Shown here piece by piece: positions 1 to 5,376 of a stretch of DNA of 7,063 nt (position 1 is the stretch's first letter; every line of letters starts with the position of its first letter). Origin of the DNA: an uncultured Salinimicrobium sp. GTDB lineage: Bacteria; Bacteroidota; Bacteroidia; Flavobacteriales; Flavobacteriaceae. The stretch spans positions 1-7,063 of the forward strand of contig CAMPJY010000127.1 of the NCBI GenBank assembly GCA_946887025.1. The letters run 5' to 3'. A program made the translations under genes and the position numbers. The notes beneath the pieces are model-generated. The model did not search any database, was not told where the DNA came from, and saw only the letters and a program-made list of their open reading frames with translations.

Positions 1-2
1 GA

Positions 3-69
3 CCAGCGAACACACACATAGCTGGACGGAGTCTCCAGACTCGCGTGGCGGAGCCAACGCGATAAATCG
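3..69. repeat. Cluster of three small hairpins and a half-palindrome
   Basis: Three inverted repeats lie end to end downstream of the thioesterase gene. CCAGC (3-7) pairs with GCTGG (21-25). GAGTC (29-33) pairs with GACTC (38-42) around a 4-nt loop. CGCGTGGC (42-49) pairs with GCCA (53-56) and CGCG (58-61), with a GGA loop and one bulged A at 57. The last part, ACGCGATAAATCG at 57-69, is identical over 13 bases to 5348-5360, the core of the palindromic repeat near the other end of the window. No T-run follows on either strand, so this looks more like a compound or decayed interspersed repeat than a simple terminator, though it may still block read-through. Confidence 0.5.
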
Positions 70-78
70 GGGTGGGGT

Positions 79-561
79 TTACAGGCTTTCCAAATCCCGG
101 GGCCTTCTGCCAAACTTCCTGGTATCCTCCTTGGTAAGCACCTTGAAATCCTCGGTATGCTCCAGGTGGTTCAGCCTCTTGAACAGCTCCTCGGGCAGGC
201 CGGTCAGCTTGCGGGTCTGCAGGTCTATCCAGCCGCCCATCATCTCGCAGGTAGCTAAATTCCTGCCCTTATTGTCATAAAAATTATGGGCAAACTCAAA
301 ATACATCCCATCCTCCGAAAGCCCCTTCAGCTGCAGGGTCACCTTCACCGGCTTGCCCGCAAAGATCTCCCTGAAATAGTAGATATGCTCGTAAAAAACC
401 ACGGGTCCCAGATGATGTTTCACCAGTTCCTGCTGCCCGAAGCCGTTCTCCATCAGGAAACCCATCCGGGTGTGACTCATGAAATTAATATAGGCTGAAT
501 TGGCAAGATGGCGGTTGGCGTCGAGGTCGCTCCACCGGATGTCGAATTCCTTATAATACAT
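79..561 (-). CDS. Acyl-CoA thioesterase, 4HBT/hotdog family
   Basis: A 160-residue single-domain hotdog protein that probably hydrolyses an acyl-CoA or acyl-ACP thioester in the cytoplasm. The N-terminus has the family signature RWSDLDANRHLANSAY (residues 9-24), where the DxD-A-N-x-H block opens the hotdog fold. By alignment with 4-hydroxybenzoyl-CoA thioesterase, Asp14 would be the catalytic acid. Then comes the long central helix (about 25-48) and a beta-rich stretch (about 55-115) with the TCEMMGGWIDLQTRK strand typical of FadM/YbgC-like enzymes. Length is normal for the family. The start ATG at 561 places the signature about ten residues in, as usual. It is divergent from yicC. A weak -7-like TATTTTTA lies 16 nt upstream on the minus strand (578-585). 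The substrate cannot be told from sequence. Confidence 0.85.
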   Translation of the reverse strand: MYYKEFDIRWSDLDANRHLANSAYINFMSHTRMGFLMENGFGQQELVKHHLGPVVFYEHIYYFREIFAGKPVKVTLQLKGLSEDGMYFEFAHNFYDNKGRNLATCEMMGGWIDLQTRKLTGLPEELFKRLNHLEHTEDFKVLTKEDTRKFGRRPRDLESL

Positions 562-606
562 AGAAGCTGTTTTTCTGTAAAAATAGTGATTTATTATTGG
601 CGTGAT

Positions 607-632
607 TAGGGACGCAATGCATTGCGTCCCTA
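607..632. repeat. Perfect 26-bp palindrome, REP-like
   Basis: TAGGGACGCAATG followed by its exact reverse complement, with no loop bases, in the divergent gap between the thioesterase gene and yicC. It has the same outline as the repeats at 5231-5254 and 5346-5369 (TAG-R-GACGC-R-AT), but with G-C where they have A-T and the reverse, always changed on both arms. It has no T-run and sits between two divergent starts, so it is unlikely to be a terminator. It is best read as an interspersed palindromic (REP-type) repeat. Confidence 0.75.
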
Positions 633-666
633 CCGAATTGGTTTTTTCCAGAATTTTCCTTTTCCG

Positions 667-674
667 TATCTTTA
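667..674 (+). promoter_or_regulatory. Candidate -7 box for the yicC-gmk-nadD operon
   Basis: TATCTTTA matches 7 of 8 positions of the Bacteroidota -7 element TAnnTTTG and ends 20 nt before the yicC ATG. The nearest upstream TTG (638-640) is 26 bp away, longer than the usual spacing, so the -33 element is not convincing. Confidence 0.4.
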
Positions 675-694
675 CGCAACTTTAAAAATTGCGA

Positions 695-1552
695 ATGATC
701 CAATCCATGACAGGTTTCGGGAAAAGCGTACTGCAGCTTCCGACGAAAAAAATAACCGTTGAAATCAAATCCCTGAACAGCAAGAGCCTCGACCTCAATG
801 CCCGGATTCCCTCGCAATACCGCGAAAAGGAACTCGCGCTTCGCAATATGATCTCCAGGTCCCTGACCCGGGGGAAGGTGGATTTCTCCATCTTCTTCGA
901 GATCACCGGGGAGGAGACTTCTGCCGTGATCAATCAGCCTGTGGTGAAAGGATACATGGCGCAGTTGAAAAACATAGTGCCTTCCGCAGATCTGGAGCTC
1001 CTGAAGATGGCGGTGCGCATGCCGGATGCCCTGAAGACGGAACGCGAGGAGATCGATGAGAATGAATTCAGTTCCATAGAAAAAGCTGTGGAGCAGGCCC
1101 TGCGGGAGATCAACGACTACCGAAGTGCGGAAGGCAAGGCCCTGGGAGAGGAACTGCTGCAGCGGACCCACAACATCAAGAATCTGCTGGAAAAGGTGAT
1201 CGAAATGGATCCGGAACGGATTTCAGGAGTCAGGGAGCGCCTGCAGAAAGGGGTGGCGGACCTGAAGGAGAACATAGACGAAAACCGCTTTGAGCAGGAG
1301 CTGGTCTACTATATCGAGAAATTCGACATCACCGAGGAGAAGGTGCGCCTGGACAATCACCTGAACTACTTTCTGGAGAACCTGAATTCAGAAGATTCCA
1401 ACGGGAAGAAGCTGGGCTTCATTTCGCAGGAAATGGGTAGGGAGATCAACACCATAGGCAGCAAATCGAATTATGCGCCCATGCAGCAGCTGGTTGTTCA
1501 GATGAAGGATGAACTGGAAAAGATCAAGGAACAACTTCTAAACGTACTCTAA
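695..1552 (+). CDS. yicC: YicC/YloC family endoribonuclease
   Basis: A 285-residue full-length YicC-family protein. The N-terminal YicC domain starts with the hallmark MIQSMTGFGKS and continues with VEIKSLNSKSLDLNARIP and a RGKVDFSI segment (to about residue 150). The C-terminal DUF1732 half ends in the most conserved block of the family, QEMGREINTIGSK (about 245-257), followed by a charged helix. E. coli YicC and B. subtilis YloC have been linked to RNA cleavage or decay; activity here is inferred by homology. ATG 695 is chosen over an in-frame TTG at 689 because the conserved signature begins exactly at MIQSM. Its stop codon overlaps the gmk start by one base (TAATG), so the two are translationally coupled. 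A yicC/yloC-gmk neighbourhood recurs widely in bacteria. Confidence 0.93.
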   Translation: MIQSMTGFGKSVLQLPTKKITVEIKSLNSKSLDLNARIPSQYREKELALRNMISRSLTRGKVDFSIFFEITGEETSAVINQPVVKGYMAQLKNIVPSADLELLKMAVRMPDALKTEREEIDENEFSSIEKAVEQALREINDYRSAEGKALGEELLQRTHNIKNLLEKVIEMDPERISGVRERLQKGVADLKENIDENRFEQELVYYIEKFDITEEKVRLDNHLNYFLENLNSEDSNGKKLGFISQEMGREINTIGSKSNYAPMQQLVVQMKDELEKIKEQLLNVL

Positions 1553-2139
1553 TGGCGGACGGAAACCTAATTGTCTTCTCGGCCCCTTCGGGATCGGGAA
1601 AAACCACCATAGTAAGATATCTGCTGGCGCAGGAGGAGCTGAAACTGGATTTCTCCATCTCGGCGACCTCCAGGGAACCCAGGGGCAACGAGATCCACGG
1701 AAAGGATTACTACTTCCTGAGCCTCCACGACTTCAAACAGAAGATCAAGAACGACGAATTCCTGGAGTGGGAGGAAGTCTACCGCGACAATTTCTACGGC
1801 ACCCTGAAGAGCGAGATCGATCGCATTTGGGCGCTGGGGAAGAACGTCATCTTCGACATAGACGTGGTGGGGGGACTTGACATCAAGCAGATCTATCCCG
1901 ACAAAACCCTGGCGGTGTTTGTGAAACCTCCGAGTATCGAGGAACTGAAAATCAGGCTCAAGAAACGCAAGACCGAGACGGAAGACAAGATCAACATGAG
2001 GGTCGCCAAGGCTTCCATCGAACTGGCTACCGCGCCTCAGTTCGACCATATCATCATCAACAACAATCTCAACACCGCCCTGGAGGAGGCGTACCACCTG
2101 GTGGCGGATTTCGTGGGAGCCAAAAAGCCCGGAAAGTGA
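1552..2139 (+). CDS. gmk: Guanylate kinase
   Basis: A 195-residue guanylate kinase (ATP + GMP to ADP + GDP), the essential step toward GTP and dGTP. The P-loop PSGSGKTT is at residues 12-19. The GMP-binding region follows with TSREPRGNEIHGKDYYF (about 39-55) and EWEEVYRDNFYGT (about 72-84). The FDIDVVGG strand at about 101-108 is the Walker-B-like part, and the lid region contains the arginine/lysine-rich RLKKRKTETEDKI segment. Length and motif order are standard. The start ATG overlaps the yicC stop by one base, and its stop TGA overlaps the GTG start of nadD by 4 bases, making it the middle gene of a coupled three-gene operon. Confidence 0.96.
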   Translation: MADGNLIVFSAPSGSGKTTIVRYLLAQEELKLDFSISATSREPRGNEIHGKDYYFLSLHDFKQKIKNDEFLEWEEVYRDNFYGTLKSEIDRIWALGKNVIFDIDVVGGLDIKQIYPDKTLAVFVKPPSIEELKIRLKKRKTETEDKINMRVAKASIELATAPQFDHIIINNNLNTALEEAYHLVADFVGAKKPGK

Positions 2140-2720
2140 GTAAAAAGGTCGGCCTTTTCTTCGGAACCTTCAATCCCATTCATATAGGCCACCTGATCCT
2201 GGCAAACCACCTGGTGGAATATTCGGATCTGGAGGAGCTCTGGCTGGTGGTCACACCCCACAACCCGCACAAGAAAAAGAGCAGCCTATTGAACAACCAC
2301 CACCGCTATAATATGGTGTGGAACCTGTGTGCGGATTATCCGAAGCTGAAGCCCAGCGATATAGAATTCAATCTTCCCCAGCCCAATTATACGGTGAATA
2401 CTTTGGCGCACCTGGAGGAAAAATTCCCGGACTACGAGTTCACGCTGATCATGGGCGAGGATAACCTCAAAAGCCTACCCAAGTGGAAGAATTATGAGGT
2501 GATCCTGGAGCGTTTTCATGTGATGGTGTACCCCCGTCATTCCGAAGGGGAGGTGGCAGCGGAACTGATCGATCACCCCAGGGTTCAGAGGATAGAGGCG
2601 CCCAGGGTGGAGATTTCATCGACCTTTATCAGGAAAGCGATTAAGGAGGGCAAGGATGTCAGGCCCCTGCTACCTGAAAGTGTGTGGAAGAATATTGATC
2701 AGAATAATTTTTATCGGTAA
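2136..2720 (+). CDS. nadD: Nicotinate-nucleotide adenylyltransferase
   Basis: A 194-residue NadD that adenylates nicotinate mononucleotide to deamido-NAD in NAD synthesis. The nucleotidyltransferase signature GTFNPIHIGH lies at residues 10-19, with the HxGH motif at 16-19. MGEDNLKSLPKWKN in the middle matches the substrate-binding segment of the family, and the second ATP-binding motif ISSTFIR is at 160-166. Translation starts at a GTG (2136-2138) inside the gmk end; the 4-base overlap GTGA implies start by reinitiation, and the first conserved residues (KKVGLFFG) directly follow. Only 16 bp separate its stop from the stop of the convergent Kbp-like gene, and no obvious terminator hairpin is visible there. 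Confidence 0.95.
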   Translation: MSKKVGLFFGTFNPIHIGHLILANHLVEYSDLEELWLVVTPHNPHKKKSSLLNNHHRYNMVWNLCADYPKLKPSDIEFNLPQPNYTVNTLAHLEEKFPDYEFTLIMGEDNLKSLPKWKNYEVILERFHVMVYPRHSEGEVAAELIDHPRVQRIEAPRVEISSTFIRKAIKEGKDVRPLLPESVWKNIDQNNFYR

Positions 2721-2736
2721 GGGAGCTGCACCTCAC

Positions 2737-3234
2737 TTATTCCTTCTTTGGGATCCTCAACACCATCCCGGGATAGATCTCCTTGTCTTTTTCAAGCATA
2801 GGGGTGTTGGCCTCAAATATTTCCCTGCTCCTACCCGGATCTCCCAATACCTTTTCCGCAATTGATTCCAGGGAATCGGCCCGTTCCACAGTGTGGAAGG
2901 TGGATTCATCAGTCTGCCGGGCGACAGAAATATCTTCTTCCACCTTCGAGATCCCCTGGATATTTCCCACGCTGAGGATCACCTTCTCCCTGGTCTCCTG
3001 GTCCTTCACCTTGCCCGAGATCCTGACGCATTCCTTTTCCACCTCCAGGTCGAGGTCTTTCACAGAAAACCCATACCCCCTGATAATTTCCTCCAGCCTT
3101 GCAGCCGCAGCGGGATTCTGCACATGCGCATCCGTCTCCCCTTTCTCCTGCGACTGGGCCGCAGTGTGGGTGCCTCGCGGCTCGATCTCCTTTATCTTCT
3201 CGCCCGCATCAGCTAAAAAAATGAATTCTGCCAT
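2737..3234 (-). CDS. kbp: BON-LysM protein, Kbp/YgaU-like potassium-binding protein
   Basis: A 165-residue protein with no signal peptide or membrane segment, so probably cytoplasmic. Order: a short N-terminal motif (FLADAGEKIKE), a low-complexity linker of about 20 residues, a BON domain (about 43-104, with VRISGKVKDQETREKVIL and VGNIQGISKVEEDI), then a LysM domain (about 112-162, FHTVERADSLESIAEKVLGD to IYPGMVLRIPKKE). This is the architecture of E. coli Kbp (YgaU), whose N-terminal VKDAGEKL, VGNISGI and IFEANKPML segments it closely resembles from memory; E. coli Kbp binds K+ and responds to osmotic and K+ conditions. The K+ role here is inference. The linker makes it somewhat longer than the E. 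coli protein. ATG 3234 fits the conserved N-terminus. A -7-like TAAATTGA (3254-3261, minus) sits 19 nt upstream, and an intrinsic terminator lies about 100 bp upstream. Confidence 0.87.
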   Translation of the reverse strand: MAEFIFLADAGEKIKEIEPRGTHTAAQSQEKGETDAHVQNPAAAARLEEIIRGYGFSVKDLDLEVEKECVRISGKVKDQETREKVILSVGNIQGISKVEEDISVARQTDESTFHTVERADSLESIAEKVLGDPGRSREIFEANTPMLEKDKEIYPGMVLRIPKKE

Positions 3235-3331
3235 AGGGTTCTGATTAGCTTCTTCAATTTACAACCTTTCCCAAGGCTGCATCCCTAAATTTTTGTTAGA
3301 TTTTCCTATCCCCCCTTTTCCTATGAGGCCC

Positions 3332-3369
3332 AAAAAAAATTGCCTCCGGAAAAAGAACCAAAGGCAATT
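3332..3369 (-). terminator. Intrinsic terminator on the minus strand with no gene in front
   Basis: Read on the minus strand, AATTGCCTTTGG pairs with CCGGAGGCAATT around the 8-nt loop TTCTTTTT, giving a 12-bp stem with two adjacent G-U pairs, directly followed by eight T. On the plus strand those two pairs would be C-A mismatches and the hairpin would be preceded by A's instead of followed by T's, so only the minus strand makes a terminator. It lies about 100 bp upstream of the Kbp-like gene on the same strand. It could end a small RNA from 3370-3590 or antisense transcription from the gpsA region, or act as an attenuator in a longer kbp leader. Confidence 0.72.
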
Positions 3370-3570
3370 CTGACTAACTAAAATAACCAACCAAAAAAAA
3401 GATTAAATTTTAAAAAATTAAAACCCAAACTCTTTAGACATATAACGCAGGGGAAATCGTTTTCGTGCCCTGGCGGAAAAATTTTCTGTTAAAACTTGCA
3501 TTCTCCCCTCAGAACCCGAATAAAGAGGAGGTCTCTGCCAAATGGAATTTTAAAAGCTTCCAAAATTCCG
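3370..3570. other. Non-coding stretch upstream of gpsA, A-rich in its left part
   Basis: This part of the 362-bp gap (3235-3596) carries no convincing gene. The left part (3376-3430) is rich in A on the plus strand, with AACCAACC followed by A8 and a small AAATTTTAAAAAATT patch. An open frame runs in phase from GTG 3465 into gpsA, but its 44 codons show no family resemblance and contain the gpsA promoter box. If the minus-strand terminator ends a small RNA, that RNA must be encoded here; no clean TAnnTTTG box was found for it on the minus strand. Confidence 0.45.
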
Positions 3571-3578
3571 TATTTTTG
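3571..3578 (+). promoter_or_regulatory. gpsA promoter, -7 box
   Basis: TATTTTTG is an exact match to the Bacteroidota -7 element TAnnTTTG, ending 18 nt before the gpsA ATG. There is no clear TTG at the -33 spacing, only TTTT around 3547-3552. A transcript from here would have a leader of about a dozen bases and would exclude the longer upstream reading frame. Confidence 0.6.
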
Positions 3579-3596
3579 GGACAGAGAATACAAAAT

Positions 3597-4601
3597 ATGG
3601 AAGATCAACCGAAATTTGCTGTGATCGGGGGCGGAAGCTGGGCCACGGCAATCGTAAAAATGCTGTGTGAGAACCTGGAGCAGGTGGGCTGGTATATGAG
3701 AAGCGTCTACGCCATCGAACACATCAGAAAACAGGAACATAACCCCAATTACCTGAGCTCCGTAGAATTCAACGTCAACCAGCTCCGGCTTAGCAATGAT
3801 ATCAATGAAATCGTAAGGGAGGCGGACTACATCATATTCGCCATTCCTTCTGCCTTCCTGAAAAGGGAACTCGACAATCTGACGGAATCCCTGGAGGACA
3901 AGATCATATTTTCAGCAATTAAAGGGATAGTCCCCGAATCGAGTCTGATAGTAGGCGAGCATTTCCACAACACCTACGGCATCCCCTTTGAAAATATTGG
4001 AGTAGTCACCGGGCCCTGTCATGCAGAAGAGGTGGCCCTGGAGCGGCTGTCCTACCTCACCATCGCCTGTGCCGACGAGGAGAAGGCGAAGCTGGTGGCG
4101 CGCAACCTGAGCAGCCACTATATCAACGCCAAGACGAGCGATGACATCTTTGGGACGGAATACGCTGCCATGCTGAAGAACATCTACGCCATCGCCGCAG
4201 GGATAGCCCATGGGCTTGGGTACGGGGACAACTTTCAGAGCGTGCTGATGAGCAACGCCATCCGGGAGATGAAGAAATTCATCAAGAAGGTGCACAAGAT
4301 GAAGCGGAACATCAACGATTCCGCCTATCTGGGGGATCTGCTGGTTACCGGCTACTCGATTTTCAGCCGTAACAGGATGTTCGGAAACATGATCGGGAAA
4401 GGCTATACCGTAAAAAGTGCCCAGATGGAAATGAGCATGATCGCGGAAGGTTATTACGCCACCGCAAGTGCGTACAAGATCAACAGGGAGAAGGGCGAGA
4501 AGGCAGCCAAGACGCCTATTATCAACGCTGTCTATGCGGTGCTTTATGAAGGCAAGGAACCGAAGAAGGTGTTTAAGAAGCTGGCGGATAAGCTGAATTA
4601 G
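3597..4601 (+). CDS. gpsA: NAD(P)H-dependent glycerol-3-phosphate dehydrogenase
   Basis: A 334-residue GpsA, which reduces dihydroxyacetone phosphate to sn-glycerol-3-phosphate for phospholipid synthesis in the cytoplasm. The Rossmann dinucleotide motif VIGGGSWATAI is at residues 9-19, followed by NPNYL (49-53), SAIKGI with Lys109, GPCHAEEV (139-146), and YAAMLKNIYAIAAG with the presumed catalytic Lys194. The C-terminal helical domain carries SRNRMFG (257-263) and AEGYYA. ATG 3597 is chosen because the Rossmann strand begins within six residues and an exact TAnnTTTG box lies just upstream; a frame extension back to GTG 3465 adds 44 residues unlike the family. The stop codon's last G is also the first base of the 7-bp tandem repeat array that follows. 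Confidence 0.95.
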   Translation: MEDQPKFAVIGGGSWATAIVKMLCENLEQVGWYMRSVYAIEHIRKQEHNPNYLSSVEFNVNQLRLSNDINEIVREADYIIFAIPSAFLKRELDNLTESLEDKIIFSAIKGIVPESSLIVGEHFHNTYGIPFENIGVVTGPCHAEEVALERLSYLTIACADEEKAKLVARNLSSHYINAKTSDDIFGTEYAAMLKNIYAIAAGIAHGLGYGDNFQSVLMSNAIREMKKFIKKVHKMKRNINDSAYLGDLLVTGYSIFSRNRMFGNMIGKGYTVKSAQMEMSMIAEGYYATASAYKINREKGEKAAKTPIINAVYAVLYEGKEPKKVFKKLADKLN

Positions 4602-4642
4602 TCGGAAGTCGGAAGTCGGAAGTCCGAAGTCCGAAGTCGGAA
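4601..4642. repeat. Six-unit heptad tandem repeat, GTCGGAA/GTCCGAA
   Basis: Six exact 7-bp units follow one another from the last base of the gpsA stop codon: three GTCGGAA (4601-4621), two GTCCGAA (4622-4635), one GTCGGAA (4636-4642), then a decayed GACTGGA. The two unit types differ by one C/G swap, and that swap makes the TCGGA core of one the reverse complement of the TCCGA core of the other. The array can therefore fold back on itself as well as being a direct repeat, and could form the 3' end structure of the gpsA message. The octamer AGACTGGA recurs at 4642-4649 and 4660-4667. Confidence 0.85.
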
Positions 4643-4681
4643 GACTGGAGATGAACATGAGACTGGAATTTAAAGAAAAAA

Positions 4682-4719
4682 ATCTGCGGAGATCTGCGAG
4701 AAAATCTGCGATATCTGCG
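4682..4719. repeat. Four-copy ATCTGCG repeat before the DUF1801 gene
   Basis: ATCTGCG occurs at 4682, 4692, 4704 and 4713, separated by short purine spacers (GAG, AGAAA or AT). It lies in the 133-bp gap between gpsA and the DUF1801 start and is open in the gene's frame, where it would encode a low-complexity LRRSARKSAISAGK stretch. Irregular spacing of 10, 12 and 9 bp distinguishes it from a simple tandem array. It is probably a second interspersed-repeat remnant, not coding sequence. Confidence 0.6.
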
Positions 4720-4734
4720 GGAAAACCATACACT

Positions 4735-5190
4735 ATGCAATCAACCGCCACCACACCTGATGAGTACATCGCCTCCCTGCCTGAGGAACGCAAAGAAGCC
4801 ATGCAGCAGCTTCGAAAAGTTATTCTGGAGCAGCTTCCTGAGGGCTTTTCAGAGGAAATGCAATATGGGATGCTGGGATTTGTGGTGCCGCATACTTTGT
4901 ACCCTTCAGGTTATCATTGTAACCCGAAGATCGCGCTGCCTTTTATGGGGCTGGCTTCTCAGAAGAATTTTATTGCCCTGTACCATATGGGCATCTACAG
5001 TGATGAGAACCTGCTGCAATGGTTTACTTCAGAATATCCGAAGCATTCCAAAAGAAAGCTGGATATGGGGAAAAGCTGTATCCGGTTTAAGAAGATGGAA
5101 GAGATCCCTTATGAGCTGATCGGGCAGCTGGCAGGGAAGATGACTCCGGAGGAATGGATTGAATTATATGAGGAGAAATTGAAGGGGTAG
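4735..5190 (+). CDS. DUF1801 family protein
   Basis: A 151-residue cytoplasmic protein of the DUF1801 (YdhG-like) family, whose molecular function is not established. Features: the opening PDEYIASLPEERKEAMQQLR helix (about 9-28); the EEMQYGMLGF segment that typifies the family; a CNPKIALPFMGLASQKNF strand-turn; then IALYHMGIY, and GKSCIRFKKMEEIPYELI near the end. The frame is open back to ATG 4651, but the extra 28 residues are translated repeat sequence and do not resemble the family, while MQSTATTPDEYI at 4735 is a typical family start. There is no clear Shine-Dalgarno sequence or promoter. It may be read through from gpsA across the repeat arrays. Confidence 0.82.
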   Translation: MQSTATTPDEYIASLPEERKEAMQQLRKVILEQLPEGFSEEMQYGMLGFVVPHTLYPSGYHCNPKIALPFMGLASQKNFIALYHMGIYSDENLLQWFTSEYPKHSKRKLDMGKSCIRFKKMEEIPYELIGQLAGKMTPEEWIELYEEKLKG

Positions 5191-5196
5191 GAGTCC

Positions 5197-5342
5197 TCAG
5201 GCATCACAACGTAGTTGCCACCAATATTAAGTAGAGACGCGATTTATCGCGTCTAACGCACCCCATATAAACTTTCAATGGGTGGAATAACAGGTTGTTT
5301 TTCCCATCCATAAACCCCAATGTATTCAGGCATCCCAACGTA
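5197..5342. repeat. Direct repeat pair, TCAGGCATCmCAACGTA
   Basis: A 17-base sequence occurs at 5197-5213 and again at 5326-5342 with a single difference (A or C at position 10), 129 bp apart in the same orientation. The first copy lies outside and the second copy inside the inverted pair of palindromes, so this may mark a duplicated segment or two neighbouring copies of a longer dispersed unit. Confidence 0.65.
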
Positions 5343-5371
5343 CCGACACGCGATAAATCGCGTCTCTACTT
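5229..5371. repeat. REPIN-like inverted pair of palindromes
   Basis: A 26-base sequence at 5229-5254 recurs in inverted orientation at 5346-5371 with 25 of 26 bases identical. Each copy is itself a hairpin: AGACGCGAT/ATCGCGTCT with a TT loop (5235-5254), and ACGCGAT/ATCGCGT with an AA loop (5348-5363). In each, one outer arm (GTAGAG at the left copy, CTCTAC at the right copy) is intact and the inner arm is decayed. Two REP-type hairpins facing each other about 90 bp apart is the layout of a REPIN, an element type moved by RAYT (IS200-like) transposases; no such transposase is in the window. The element fills most of the 186-bp gap between two converging genes and could also stop transcription from both sides. 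Confidence 0.7.
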
Positions 5372-5376
5372 GGAGT

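Noticed and set aside
607..632. Rho-independent terminator
   Set aside because: The palindrome lacks a loop and a T-run and lies between divergent starts, where nothing would need terminating.
551..1171. 206-codon minus-strand open frame opposite yicC and the thioesterase start
   Set aside because: It is antisense to the well-supported yicC gene, its predicted protein has no recognisable motif, and it is rich in Leu, His and Arg as expected from an antisense shadow frame.
1567..2097. 176-codon minus-strand open frame opposite gmk
   Set aside because: It is a shadow frame with no domain resemblance, and gmk is certain on the other strand.
2721..2736. Terminator between nadD and the Kbp-like gene
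   Set aside because: Only 16 bp separate the stop codons and no inverted repeat is visible there.
4601..4719. CRISPR array
   Set aside because: The repeats are 7 bp and directly tandem or irregularly spaced, with no 25-40 bp repeat and spacer structure and no cas gene.
3912..4802. 296-codon minus-strand open frame opposite gpsA
   Set aside because: It is antisense to gpsA motifs, and its N-terminal part runs through the heptad array, giving an LPTSDFGLPTSDF repeat typical of a translated repeat artefact.
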